DNA of 64,000 nucleotides from positions 1,177,001-1,241,000 of the forward strand of contig NZ_CP161920.1 of NCBI RefSeq assembly GCF_040819555.1, in the 5' to 3' direction. Position 1 is the stretch's first letter, and each line of letters begins with the position of its first letter. The position numbers and the translations under genes were made by a program. Shown here piece by piece: positions 9,534 to 18,968 of this stretch. This stretch comes from Nitratireductor sp. GISD-1A_MAKvit. Lineage in GTDB: Bacteria; Pseudomonadota; Alphaproteobacteria; Rhizobiales; Rhizobiaceae. The notes below the pieces were generated by a model, which was given only the letters and a program-made list of their open reading frames with translations, ran no database searches and was not told the DNA's origin.

Positions 9534-10935
9534 TCAGACTGCCGTGAGATCTGGTTTCCGCTCTGTTGTGGAGAGCGTCGGTTCAAGCGCGGCACCGAGA
9601 GCGAGAAGCGGCTCCTCCGCAAAGGCAGCCCCCATAAGCTGCACCGAGAGGGGCAGTCCGGTTGCGGTGAAACCTGCCGGCAGGGCAAGCCCGCATGCAC
9701 CAAGATAATTGGCCGGGCGCCCATAGGCGGCGAGCGGCACCGCGGCCTCGTCAACTTCCGCTACCGGGATCGCAGGGAAGGGAAGCGAAGGCGTCAGCAG
9801 TGCATCGAAGGGCTTCATGAACTCGGCATAGACCGCTTTCATGCGCCGGTGATCCGCGAGGGTCTCGATGTAATCATTGGCGCTGATGTCGGCACCGGCG
9901 AGCACACGCTGGCGGACATACGGCCCGATGGGGATGCTTTGGTCATGGATGTACTCTCGGTGCACCGCGTAGGATTCCGCCGCGATGATGCGTCCGTTGC
10001 GCTCGGTCATGTCGTTGAAGGAGAAGGGCAGATCGGCGGGGACGAGCTTGACGCCGAGGCTTGCAAGCGCTTCCTTCGCGCGGTCATAAGCGTCCTGGCT
10101 TTCGGCATCGAGTGGGAGGGGAAAATCCTCCTCGCGCATGACGGCAACCTGCATGCCCTCAGCGCGCAGTGTCTGCCATGCGCCAGACGTTATCGCCGGT
10201 GCCAGCCGTGTCGTGGGGTCCTCGGGCTCGGCCCCCCGAAAGCGCTTCGAACAGGAGAGCGCTATCCTCGACGGTGTGAGTCATCGGGCCGATGGAATCA
10301 AGTGTGGCTGAAAGTGGAAAACAGCCCTTCAGACTGATGCGGCCATAGGTGGGTTTGAGGCCGACAAGGCCGTTGAGAGCGGCGGGGATACGCACGGATC
10401 CGCCCGTGTCGCTGCCAAGGGCGGCTGGTGCCAGACCGGCTGCCACGGCCACCCCGGAGCCGCTGGAAGAGCCGCCGGGAATGCGATGTGTCTCCATGTC
10501 CCACGGGTTGCGCGGCGTCCCACAAATCGGGTTGGTGCCCCAGCCACCGAAGGCGAACTCCACCATGGCCGTTCTGCCGATGGGGATCATGCCTGCTGCA
10601 AGCAGCCTTCGCATCACGATCGCGTTGCCGGTGGAGCGGCGGTCCTTCCATGCTTTGCTGCCCACCGTGCAGATCTCATCCTGCCAGTCGATCAGGTCTT
10701 TCACGGCAATCGGCAGGCCATGGAGTGGACCGTAGACCACGCCAGAAGCGCGCAGCCTGTCGAGCCCCTCGGCCATGGACATCGCCCGATCGGCATCCAC
10801 ATTCACGAAAGCGCCCAGCGCCTTGTCATGTCGGGCGATACGCTCCAGAAAATGGCGGGTGATTGCGGTGGAGGTGAGCGAGCCTTCGCTCAGCGCTTTG
10901 GAGAGGTCCGCAAGGGACGCGAATGACAGGTCCAT
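9534..10935 (-). CDS. Amidase, AS (amidase signature) family (frameshifted as sequenced)
   Basis: About 466 residues after correction. The amidase-signature catalytic triad is visible: Lys in GLPIAVKDLID, cis-Ser in GGSSSGSG and nucleophile Ser in GSDTGGSVRIPA. The frame breaks in a run of six C on the plus strand (10232-10237); removing one restores ALLFEALSGAEPEDPTTRLAP and joins the C-terminal part MQVAVMREEDFPLP. GatA-type function in tRNA amidation is less likely because there is no gatB or gatC nearby. Context, between a LIV-type binding protein and a D-aminoacylase, points to hydrolysis of an imported amide. Substrate unknown. Confidence 0.87.
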
Positions 10936-11002
10936 GATGTTCTTTTCTTGGAAAATGCGCCCGACCTCGAGGGAGACGTTTCGAAAGCCGGGCGCCAGGT
11001 AG

Positions 11003-12229
11003 CTAGTCGCGTTGATCCCAACCTGGGATCGGGTAGATGGGCTCTGCGACTGCGACTTCTTTTGGCCACACGGTCACGAGCCCCTTGCCCGGCTGCAATT
11101 GCACCACCGGGAAAGGCATTTTCAGCTGTTTGCCGGTTTCATCGATCGCATAGGGACCGGCGAGAACCGTCAGATTGTCGCTGAGTTCCATGGCCGCCTT
11201 CTTGAGGTCGGCAGCGTCCAGGCTTTCTGCGTTCTCGATGATCTCTCCGGCGATGACGCCGGCGCCATAGGCGAGAACGGTCTGGAAGTCGGGCTCATAG
11301 GAAACGTCCGGGAAGAGCTTTTCGTATGCGGCGAGGAACCCCTCACGATCAAGCCCGGCATCCACTTCCCAGTTGATGGTCGGGTGGAAATTGGTGTGGC
11401 TGTAGATGTACTGCGCATCGTCGCCGATCTCGATGAACTGCGGCGTTGAGGCATAGACCATGAACGAGAACGGGAAGTTGACGTTCATCTGGCGCATCTG
11501 CCGGACCATCGAGATAAGGTCACCCTCATAGCTGGTCGGGAAGAACACGTCTGCTCCCGCCGCACGTGCCTTCTGCAGGAGCAGGCTGAAATCCTTGGTG
11601 CCCTTTGGATAGTCCTCCTTTAGCACCACTTCCATGCCAAGATTTTCGGCAATCGCTTCGGCACCGTCGGCAAGTCCGGCGGGGAAGGGCTCATCCACAT
11701 TGACGATGGCAACCTTCTTGCCACCCAGCGCTGCGGCGGCCTCGAGACCGGCAGACGGCATGCGCGAAACCGGCATCTGGGTTGCCGAAACGATGTTCTT
11801 GAAGCCCTGGTTGTAAAGCGCGTCGGAGGCGGCGGACCAGATGACCATGAACTTGTCGAGACGCTCGGTCACGGTGGCGGCAGCTGCCGTCAGGGTGGAG
11901 CCGAAAGGCGCCATGAGAAGATCGACATCCTCATTGGCGATCAGGTCTTCATAGACGCGGGCCACCATCTGCTTGTCGGAGCGATCGTCGCGCTTAACGA
12001 GTTCGATGAGGCGCTTCTCGCCATTCACTTCCAGGCCGCCATTGGCGTTGACTTCATCGACCCAGATTTCGACGCCGCGCACACCCGACTGCGAGGCGAG
12101 CGCGAAGTTGCCGGACGACGAAACCGTCATGCCGATCTTGATCTTTTCCTGCGCCTGACCGGCGACCGGCAGCGCAAAGCAGGCAAGCAGCGTGCCTGCC
12201 ATGAAGCTTCGTTTGGTTATGGTCCACAT
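11003..12229 (-). CDS. LIV-type ABC transporter substrate-binding protein
   Basis: Periplasmic binding protein, about 408 residues, of the Leu/Ile/Val/amide type-I fold. Signal peptide: basic start WTITKRSF, hydrophobic AGTLLACFALPVAG, cleavage probably after AQA-Q before EKIKIGMTVSSSGNFA. I place the start at ATG 12229: the GGGG Shine-Dalgarno at about 12236-12242 is 6 bases away, whereas the ATG two codons upstream (12235) is too close. It follows livF by about 38 bases and precedes the amidase, so it probably delivers an amide or N-acyl amino acid to this importer rather than leucine itself. Confidence 0.9.
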   Translation of the reverse strand: MWTITKRSFMAGTLLACFALPVAGQAQEKIKIGMTVSSSGNFALASQSGVRGVEIWVDEVNANGGLEVNGEKRLIELVKRDDRSDKQMVARVYEDLIANEDVDLLMAPFGSTLTAAAATVTERLDKFMVIWSAASDALYNQGFKNIVSATQMPVSRMPSAGLEAAAALGGKKVAIVNVDEPFPAGLADGAEAIAENLGMEVVLKEDYPKGTKDFSLLLQKARAAGADVFFPTSYEGDLISMVRQMRQMNVNFPFSFMVYASTPQFIEIGDDAQYIYSHTNFHPTINWEVDAGLDREGFLAAYEKLFPDVSYEPDFQTVLAYGAGVIAGEIIENAESLDAADLKKAAMELSDNLTVLAGPYAIDETGKQLKMPFPVVQLQPGKGLVTVWPKEVAVAEPIYPIPGWDQRD

Positions 12230-12267
12230 GGGCATTCCCCTTTTGTTGGTTTTGAATTGACGACGCC

Positions 12268-13011
12268 TCACACGTCGATCTTGTAGTTCATCCACTCGGC
12301 AACCATCTCCTTGAGCTGTCCGTCGGTGGCGAAATCCTCCCGGGTCCCCTCCGCCTTGTTGCGGCCAAGCTCAAGAATGTAGAGCCTGTCCGAAATCGTG
12401 GCGCACTGGCGCACATTCTGGTCCACCAGAACGATGGTTGCCCCCTGGTCTGCGAGATCGCGGGTGAGCGCATAGATGTCCTTGGATATCTTCGGCGCGA
12501 TCATGGCCGTGGGCTCATCGAGCAGGATCACCTTGGGCTCGGTGACCAGTGCACGCGCAATTTCCAGAAAACGCTGCTGGCCGCCGCTCATGGAGCCGGC
12601 GAGGCTTGAGCGCTTCTCCTTGAGAACTGGGAACCGCTCGAAAATGCCGTCGATGGCACGCTCGATGCGGGCCTTGTCCCTGCGGAAGGGCCAGCAGCCC
12701 AGAAGCAGGTTGTCATAGACCGACAGACCGGCAAAGGCGCTGCGGTTTTGCGGCACGAAGGAAACGCCTTCAAGCGCGCGCTGGAAAGCCTTGAGACTGG
12801 TGATGTCGCGGCCGCCCATGGTGATGGTACCGGTCTTGGTGGACAGAAGGCCGAAGATGGTTTTCAGCACCGTCGATTTGCCTGCGCCGTTTGGCCCGAT
12901 AATGCCCGTCACCTCACCTGGTCTCGCCCGCAGCGCCACCTCCTTGAGAACCGTGATGTCTCCGTTATAGGCGACGGAGATGTTCTCCATGCTCAGTTCA
13001 ACGCCATGCAT
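12268..13011 (-). CDS. livF: LIV-type ABC transporter ATP-binding protein (LivF class)
   Basis: A 247-residue ATPase. Walker A GPNGAGKST (about 39-47), Q-loop region FVPQNRSAFAGL, signature SMSGGQQRFLEIARAL, Walker B VILLDEPTAM and H-loop position LVDQNV, where the usual histidine is Gln, as in LivF proteins. The gene begins 2 bases after livG stops. It powers import of the ligand bound by the downstream periplasmic protein, paired with LivG on the LivH/LivM membrane dimer. Confidence 0.92.
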   Translation of the reverse strand: MHGVELSMENISVAYNGDITVLKEVALRARPGEVTGIIGPNGAGKSTVLKTIFGLLSTKTGTITMGGRDITSLKAFQRALEGVSFVPQNRSAFAGLSVYDNLLLGCWPFRRDKARIERAIDGIFERFPVLKEKRSSLAGSMSGGQQRFLEIARALVTEPKVILLDEPTAMIAPKISKDIYALTRDLADQGATIVLVDQNVRQCATISDRLYILELGRNKAEGTREDFATDGQLKEMVAEWMNYKIDV

Positions 13012-13013
13012 GG

Positions 13014-13721
13014 TCAGGCTCCCAGGTATGCTTCGATGACGTCCGGATTCTTCTGGATCGCTTCGGCGTCGCCCTCAGCGAGGACATGGCCTTCGTGCAT
13101 CACCAGAATGTTGTCGGACAGTTCGTAGACGGAGGTGAGGTCGTGGCTGACGAGAAGCACCGAGCAGCCCAGCTCCTTCGGCATCTCGCGGATGATGTTG
13201 ATGAGCAGAAGTGCGAGGCTCGGATTGACGCCCGCGAACGGCTCGTCGAGCAGCACCAGCTTGGGATTGGCCACCATGATGCGGGCGAGTTCCAGAAGCT
13301 TCTGCTGACCGCCGGAAAGCTCCTCCGCATAGTTGTGGCGCAGCCGGTAGAGTTCTACCTTCTTGAGCCAGTAGGCGCTGATCTTGGCAATCTCGGCATT
13401 GCTCAAACCCTTGTTGAGAAGCGCGACCGAGAGATTTTCCAGGAGCGACATCTGCGGGAAGATGCGCGGCACCTGGAAGGTGCGCCCCACGCCTTCGGAG
13501 AAGACCGCATGCGGGGCCTTGCCGATGAGGCTGACGCCATCGAGCGTGATTTCACCGGCGGTCGCGTCATAGAGGCCATTGATGCAGTTAAGCATCGTTG
13601 TCTTGCCGGAGCCGTTCATGCCCAGCACGCCGAGAATCGAGCGGTCGGGGAGGGTGAGGCTGATCCCGTCGAGCGCTGTGACGCCACCGAATTTCTTGAC
13701 GAGGTTTTCGACTTTCAACAT
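13014..13721 (-). CDS. livG: LIV-type ABC transporter ATP-binding protein (LivG class)
   Basis: A 235-residue ATPase. Walker A GMNGSGKTT, Q-loop region GRTFQVPRIFP typical of LivG, signature LSGGQQKLLELARIM, Walker B LVLLDEPFAG and H-loop LLVSHD. GVNP follows the Walker B, as in LivG. It begins 4 bases after livH and ends 2 bases before livF. A partner for LivF in the same importer. Confidence 0.92.
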   Translation of the reverse strand: MLKVENLVKKFGGVTALDGISLTLPDRSILGVLGMNGSGKTTMLNCINGLYDATAGEITLDGVSLIGKAPHAVFSEGVGRTFQVPRIFPQMSLLENLSVALLNKGLSNAEIAKISAYWLKKVELYRLRHNYAEELSGGQQKLLELARIMVANPKLVLLDEPFAGVNPSLALLLINIIREMPKELGCSVLLVSHDLTSVYELSDNILVMHEGHVLAEGDAEAIQKNPDVIEAYLGA

Positions 13722-13725
13722 GGCG

Positions 13726-14608
13726 TCACCGCGAGTTCTGCACGCCGAAGAGACCGGCGGGGCGAATGAGAATGACAGCGATCAGGAGCACGAAGCCGAG
13801 GAGCATCGCCACGGTTCCGCTGAAGAACACCATGGCGGTCTGTTCGGCCAGCCCGAACAGGATGCCGCCGGCGACAGCGCCGATCGGATGGCCGAGGCCG
13901 CCCAGAACGATCACAATGAAGCCGATCAGGGTGTAATCCTGGCCGATGAAGGGGGAGAAGGAGGGAAAGATCATCGACACGAGAATGCCGGTGATACCCG
14001 CCAGCCCGAGGCCGAGACCGAAGGTCAGGGCCGAAAGGTGATTGAGATCGACGCCGACGATCTGAATCGCATCGCGGTTCATGATGATGGCGCGCAGCGC
14101 CTTTCCGGGCAGAGTGCGGTAGAGGAAGAAGGCAAGCGCACCGGTGACCACGACCGCAACCGCAAGGCCAAGCAGCTTTGTGGTCGGCAGGATGATGTTG
14201 CCGAACATCAGGAAGGGCGGATCAAGCGTGAAGTTGAGCGAGCGTGCATCCGCCTCGAAGGCAAGCAGCATGAGTGCGCCCAGCACGAGCGACAGGCCGA
14301 ACATGACCAGAAGCGAGGCGTGTTCGGGATCGTTGGAGCGCGCAAGGCGCTTCACCAGCACGAAGTAGAGCCCGTAGCCCATCATGCCGAAGACGACAAA
14401 GATCAGCGGCAGGGCAAGCAGGGGTGAAAGGCCAAGCCAGGGCCTGGGCGAAATAGGCGCCATAGGCTCCCAGCACGATGAATTCGCCATGAGCGAAGTT
14501 GACGACGCGCAGCACGCCGAAGATCACGTTGAGGCTGACGCCGATCAGCGCGTAGATCAGCCCGACGACGATGCCGTTGACGAGGCCTTGAAGCAGAAGT
14601 TCGTTCAT
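13726..14608 (-). CDS. livH: LIV-type ABC transporter permease (LivH class), frameshifted as sequenced
   Basis: Membrane permease of about 293 residues after correction. N-terminus MNELLLQGLVNGIVVGLIYALIGVSLNVIFGVLRVVNFAHGEF is classic LivH; the C-terminal part has GLAGITGILVSMIF and the permease-ATPase coupling region GGLGHPIGAVAGGI. The frame changes after AYFAQA: one surplus base in the GGG run at 14440-14442 (plus strand) separates it from WLGLSPLLALPLIFVVFGMMGYGLYF. The ATG at 14608 follows livM by 22 bases. Several hydrophobic membrane segments span the length. Confidence 0.88.
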
Positions 14609-14630
14609 CTTTGTTTCAATCCTGTACGTC

Positions 14631-15638
14631 TTACGGAATGAAGCGCCGGAAGCGCGAGAAGCGCTGGGCGAACGCCCCGACAATGCCGCGCGGCAGGAGC
14701 AGCATCAGTGCGATGATGACCACGCCGAGAATGAGCAGGTTGAGCGTCGGGAAATGCCGCCAGATCAGCTGGTCGATGCCATAGAGCGCAGAAGCACCGA
14801 TGATCGGGCCGACCAGGAAGCCGAGGCCGCCGGCCATGGCGTAGACGATGCTCTTTGCCGTCACCAGCAGGTTGAAGGAGGAATCGAGGTCGATGGCGTT
14901 GGTGTACCAGGCCTCGACGCCGCCCACGAGAGCAGGGAACATGGTGGCCATGATCCATGCCTTGAGGCGGGTTCCCACCACGTTGACACCGACCACCTCT
15001 GCAGCCTCGCTGTCATCGCGGATGGCGCGTAGCGCCGTGCCGAGGCGCGACATGGTGAGCCAGGTGCCGGCCGCCAGAGCGCCCATCAGCACGATGAACA
15101 TGGCGTAGTAGGCCGCCACCGGATCGTTTGCCGCAGAGAGAATGAGACCGAGGCTGCCGCCTGTAATCTCGCTTGGCATGAGCGAGATCACGAGCTTCAT
15201 TGCCATGGCGAGCGCGAGGCTGACGATGCCGAAGTAAACACCCTTGAGCCGCAGTGTGGGCGCCACCAGAAGGCCGATAATGATGCCTGTCAGCGCTGCA
15301 CCCGCCAGGGCTACTGGAATGGGCAGGCCGAATGTCTTGTAAAGAACGCCGGTGGCGTAGGCACCAACGCCATAGAACGCCACATAACCAAAAGGCATAT
15401 ATCCGGCCATGCCTGCAACGAAGTTGAACGACGTCGCCATGGTCAGCCACAGCATCATGTAAAACAGGAACGACAGATTGCTGGCGAAAAATGGCGCCGG
15501 CAGAAAAACGGCGACAATCATTGCCACCACGATGCCCCATATCAAGAATTTGATATGGCTTGATTTTTCGGAACTTTCCTGAGGCGCGGACAATGATACA
15601 CCTGTACCCTCCCGCGTTTCCTGAGTTTTTTCTGTCAC
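14631..15638 (-). CDS. livM: LIV-type ABC transporter permease (LivM class)
   Basis: A 335-residue polytopic inner-membrane protein with a hydrophilic N-terminal tail of about 28 residues rich in Glu, Ser and Thr, then about ten hydrophobic segments. The LivM landmarks are visible: GYMPFGYVAFYGVGAY, LRLKGVYFGIVSLALA, RAIRDDSEAAEVVGVN and GGLGFLVGPIIGASAL. Start is GTG at 15638, with AGAGG upstream. First gene of the importer operon. A hairpin-forming inverted repeat sits directly upstream of the ribosome-binding site. Confidence 0.9.
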   Translation of the reverse strand: MTEKTQETREGTGVSLSAPQESSEKSSHIKFLIWGIVVAMIVAVFLPAPFFASNLSFLFYMMLWLTMATSFNFVAGMAGYMPFGYVAFYGVGAYATGVLYKTFGLPIPVALAGAALTGIIIGLLVAPTLRLKGVYFGIVSLALAMAMKLVISLMPSEITGGSLGLILSAANDPVAAYYAMFIVLMGALAAGTWLTMSRLGTALRAIRDDSEAAEVVGVNVVGTRLKAWIMATMFPALVGGVEAWYTNAIDLDSSFNLLVTAKSIVYAMAGGLGFLVGPIIGASALYGIDQLIWRHFPTLNLLILGVVIIALMLLLPRGIVGAFAQRFSRFRRFIP

Positions 15639-15648
15639 TGTGGGACCT

Positions 15649-15678
15649 CTATAGGGAACGCTTTTCGCGACCCTATAG
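15649..15678 (-). promoter_or_regulatory. Inverted repeat in the livM leader
   Basis: On the minus strand CTATAGGG is followed 14 bases later by CCCTATAG, a perfect 8-bp inverted repeat; inside it CGC-GAAAA-GCG can form a second short stem. The 3' arm ends right at the AGAGG ribosome-binding site of livM. It could be an operator or an RNA hairpin affecting translation of the first gene of the importer operon. No function is known to me. Confidence 0.45.
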
Positions 15679-15820
15679 CGCAGAAGTCGTGCTGTCCTAT
15701 CGCAATTTCAGACTCAATTATAACCAAAAAACATAATTTGATCGGACCGACTGAAAACAGCTTGCCACCGGCTAGGGGAGCGAGCTGTCTTGCGGTCTGG
15801 AAGGCCGGGTATTCCGGGGT

Positions 15821-16609
15821 TCATCCTCCGCGCCGCAATGCAATCTGCCGGCGCACGAGCAGAGCGACGATGGCGAGCGCAATGGTGCCGACAATGAACA
15901 GAAAGGCTGCGGCGGCGATGGCCGGGCTGATGTTCTCGCGGATCGTGGCAAACATCTGCCGCGCCAGCGTGCGCTGGTTCGGGCCGGCCACGAAGAGCGT
16001 GAGAACCACCTCGTCCAGCGACGTGGCGAAGGCCAGCACCGCGCCGGACATGATGCCGGGCAGGGCGAGCGGCAGGGTCACGCGCCGAAACACGGTGACC
16101 GGGGAGGCGCCGAGGCTGGCCGCCGCCAGTTCCACACGCTGGTCGATACCGCCGAGACCGCCAATGACGCTGACCACCACGAAAGGGATGGCGACGATGG
16201 TGTGGGCGACGATGACGCCGAAATAGCTCGACGCGATGCCGAACTGTACGAACAGCACCTGCATGCCCACGCCCATGACCACGGCGGGAACCACCATGGG
16301 CAGAAGGAAAAGGGTGCGCACCGTGCCCTTGAACGGCAGTTTCCAGTGGCGCAGGCCGAGCGCGGCGAGCGTGCCCAGAACGGTGGCGAGTACCGTCGTG
16401 CCGCCGCCGATGACAAGGCTGTTGAAGATCGCCCGGCGCCAGGCGGCGGCAGTGAACAGCTCGTCGAACCAGCGCAACGAAAATTCCGGGATCGGATAGG
16501 TGAGGAACTGGCTTGAGGTAAAGGCCAGCGGCAGGATGGCGATCAACGGCGCCAGCAGAAAGATGACCGCCAGCGTTCCGAATGTAATCCGGGCGCTTTT
16601 CAACAGCAT
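15821..16609 (-). CDS. Polyamine-type ABC transporter permease (PotC class)
   Basis: A 262-residue inner-membrane permease with about six hydrophobic segments and the binding-protein-dependent transport loop ELAAASLGASPVTVFRRVTLPLALPGI (EAA motif). ATG at 16609 is one base beyond the stop of the partner permease (TGACATG), so the two are coupled; the longer upstream frame overlaps that gene and is not membrane-like. Last gene of the aminotransferase-Pot operon. Ligand is inferred only: putrescine, spermidine or another compound handled by this family. Confidence 0.88.
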   Translation of the reverse strand: MLLKSARITFGTLAVIFLLAPLIAILPLAFTSSQFLTYPIPEFSLRWFDELFTAAAWRRAIFNSLVIGGGTTVLATVLGTLAALGLRHWKLPFKGTVRTLFLLPMVVPAVVMGVGMQVLFVQFGIASSYFGVIVAHTIVAIPFVVVSVIGGLGGIDQRVELAAASLGASPVTVFRRVTLPLALPGIMSGAVLAFATSLDEVVLTLFVAGPNQRTLARQMFATIRENISPAIAAAAFLFIVGTIALAIVALLVRRQIALRRGG

Positions 16610-16610
16610 G

Positions 16611-17786
16611 TCAGCTTCTCCTTTCTTCGGCGCCCGACAGACGACCGTAGACGGCGTAGAGCAGGAGGGTGACGACAAGCAGCACGATACCGAGCGCGCC
16701 GGCCATGCCCCAGTTCGCCGAACCGGTTGCGTAGAAAGCGATCACGGAGCTGATCATCTGGTCGCCCGCGCCGCCGATGAGCGCCGGCGTGATGTAGTAG
16801 CCGATGGCGGTCATGAACACGAGCAGCGAACCAGAGGCGACGCCACGCAGGCTGAGCGGCAGAAGCACCCGCACGAAGGCGCGCAGCGGATGCGCGCCGA
16901 GCGAGGCGGCCGCCGGCATGAGGTTGCTCGGGATCGAGATTAGCACGCTGTAGATCGGCAGCACCATGAGCGGAAGAAGCACATGGGTCATGGCGATCAC
17001 GACACCGGTGCGGTTGAAGATCAGGGCAAGCGGTTCGCTGGTAATGCCAAGCCCGGTGATGACCGCGTTTATCAGGCCATTGTCCTGCAGGATGATGAAC
17101 CAGGCGGCTGTCCGCACCAGAAGCGATGTCCACAGCGGCAGGAGAACCGCGCCGAGCAGGAGCTGGCGTTTCCACCCCTCCGTGGAGGCGATCAGCATCG
17201 CGTAGGGAAAGCCGATGGCCAGGCACGCAAGCGTGACAAGCGCGCCGATCCAGAAGGTCCGCAGCATGATCTCGCGGTTGGCGGACGTTTCGTCGGGCAT
17301 GCCGACAATGTTGCCGGAAACATCGCGCTCAAGGTCGATCGCGGCGAGCAGATAACGGTCCGTCGTCGGTGAGAGTGCGCCGGCTATGGCCTGCCAGAAG
17401 CGGGGGTCATCCCAGCGCTCATCAATCTCGGAGAGCGGTGGCGCGTCATCCTTGCGCAGCGCGCGCATCGTGCGCGACATGAGCGTACGGAACCCGGGCT
17501 GGGCGCTGTTGAGACGGCGCGTCATGTCGCCCACCGCCTGTCGGTCGTTGGCTGCCCGCAGGTCTGAGGCAAGCGCCTCCTTCATCTCTGCCGTAGGTGG
17601 CGTTTCCGGATCCCAGTTGGCTGCGACCTTCGCCGTCTGCGGGAGGATGCGCAGGACGGCGGTGTCGGAGACGGCCTGGGACATCATGGTCGCAAGCGGC
17701 CACAGGAAGAAAACCGCGATGAAGAGGAAGAGCGGCGCGACCAGCGCGATCGCGCTCAGATGCCCTTTTCCGCCCATGGAGCTCAT
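16611..17786 (-). CDS. Polyamine-type ABC transporter permease (PotB class)
   Basis: A 391-residue permease, about 100 residues longer than E. coli PotB. The extra length is a periplasmic loop between the first hydrophobic segment (LSAIALVAPLFLFIAVFFLWPLA) and the second, containing ILPQTAKVAANWDPETPPTAEMKEAL and DERWDDPRFWQAIAG; such loops occur in rhizobial PotB-like proteins. The EAA loop is PAAASLGAHPLRAFVRVLLPLSLRGV. ATG overlaps the ATPase stop by 4 bases (ATGA). Confidence 0.88.
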   Translation of the reverse strand: MSSMGGKGHLSAIALVAPLFLFIAVFFLWPLATMMSQAVSDTAVLRILPQTAKVAANWDPETPPTAEMKEALASDLRAANDRQAVGDMTRRLNSAQPGFRTLMSRTMRALRKDDAPPLSEIDERWDDPRFWQAIAGALSPTTDRYLLAAIDLERDVSGNIVGMPDETSANREIMLRTFWIGALVTLACLAIGFPYAMLIASTEGWKRQLLLGAVLLPLWTSLLVRTAAWFIILQDNGLINAVITGLGITSEPLALIFNRTGVVIAMTHVLLPLMVLPIYSVLISIPSNLMPAAASLGAHPLRAFVRVLLPLSLRGVASGSLLVFMTAIGYYITPALIGGAGDQMISSVIAFYATGSANWGMAGALGIVLLVVTLLLYAVYGRLSGAEERRS

Positions 17787-18850
17787 GAGCGGATCACCCA
17801 GCAGTCGTCCGGCTGGAAGCGGGCGGTGACATCTGCGCCGGGCGCATGCTGCTCGGCCTTGCGGTCGAGATGGATGACGAAGTTGTGCGCCTGCTCGTCA
17901 AGCTGGATGCGCAGGTGATTGCCCTGATAGACGCTGTCGGCAACTTTTGCCGCAAACCGGTTGTCGCCGCCATGCAGCGCGTCGAGGCGAATGCGCTCCG
18001 GCCGGATGGAGACGAGCACGTTTTCGCCCGGCGTGTAATTGTCGGAAGCCGAGGCCGTCAGTTCCGTGCCATTGGCGAGGCGGACGCGCAGGCCGTCTGC
18101 GGATTTGCCCGCGACCGTGCCTTCCAGAAGATTGGTTTCGCCGATGAAATTGGCCACAAAGCGCGTCTGCGGATGATCGTAGATTTCGCGCGGGGTGCCG
18201 ATCTGCTCGATCTTGCCCTTGTTGAAGACGGCGATCCGGTCGGACATGGTCAGCGCTTCAGACTGGTCGTGCGTGACGAAGACGATGGTCAGGCCGAGCC
18301 GGTTGTGCAGTGCGCGAATGTCGAGCTGCATCTGCTCGCGCAGGTTCTTGTCAAGCGCGCCAAGCGGCTCGTCCATCAGCACCACCCGGGGTTCGAAAAC
18401 GAGGGCGCGGGCAAGCGCGACGCGTTGCTGCTGGCCACCGGAAAGCTGGGCTGGCCACCGGTCTGAAAGTGCGCTGAGCTGCACCATGTCGAGCACCCGG
18501 GCGACGCGCTCGGCGGTCTCTGCCTTACCGACGCCACGCATCTGCAGCGGGAAGGCGATGTTGTCGCCGACACTCATATGCGGGAAGAGCGCGTAGTTCT
18601 GGAAGACGACGCCCATGTCGCGCTTGTAGGTGGGGGTTGTGTCCACCACCGCGCCATCGACCAGAATGCGGCCTTTCGTCGGGCGCTCGAAGCCGGCGAG
18701 CATCATCAGAAGCGTTGTCTTGCCGGATCCGGAGGGGCCAAGCAGGCTGACGAACTCGCCCTTTGCGATGTCGAGTTCCAGATCGTCGACCACGCATAAC
18801 GACCCAAAGCACTTGGTCACATGGTCAAATCGAATGCGTAGTTCGCTCAA
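17783..18850 (-). CDS. Polyamine-type ABC transporter ATP-binding protein (PotA class)
   Basis: A 355-residue ATPase: Walker A GPSGSGKTT (about 38-46), Q-loop VFQNYALFPHM, signature LSGGQQQRVALARAL, Walker B VVLMDEPLGALD, H-loop FVTHDQSEAL, then a C-terminal TOBE domain from about residue 270 (ENVLVSIRPERIRLDAL). It energises the PotB/PotC-class permeases encoded just downstream. The TOBE domain places it in the Pot/Fbp/sulfate group rather than the LIV or Dpp groups. Confidence 0.9.
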   Translation of the reverse strand: MSELRIRFDHVTKCFGSLCVVDDLELDIAKGEFVSLLGPSGSGKTTLLMMLAGFERPTKGRILVDGAVVDTTPTYKRDMGVVFQNYALFPHMSVGDNIAFPLQMRGVGKAETAERVARVLDMVQLSALSDRWPAQLSGGQQQRVALARALVFEPRVVLMDEPLGALDKNLREQMQLDIRALHNRLGLTIVFVTHDQSEALTMSDRIAVFNKGKIEQIGTPREIYDHPQTRFVANFIGETNLLEGTVAGKSADGLRVRLANGTELTASASDNYTPGENVLVSIRPERIRLDALHGGDNRFAAKVADSVYQGNHLRIQLDEQAHNFVIHLDRKAEQHAPGADVTARFQPDDCWVIRS

Positions 18851-18968
18851 GAGGCTCTCCCCCGGTTGGGCCTGATGTCGCGCTTTGGGAAACGATGGGA
18901 CGTTTCAGTCAGAGCCGCACTGCTCAGGGCAATGGATGCCTTGCGCGGGGCGGCTCTCGGCTGGCTTC

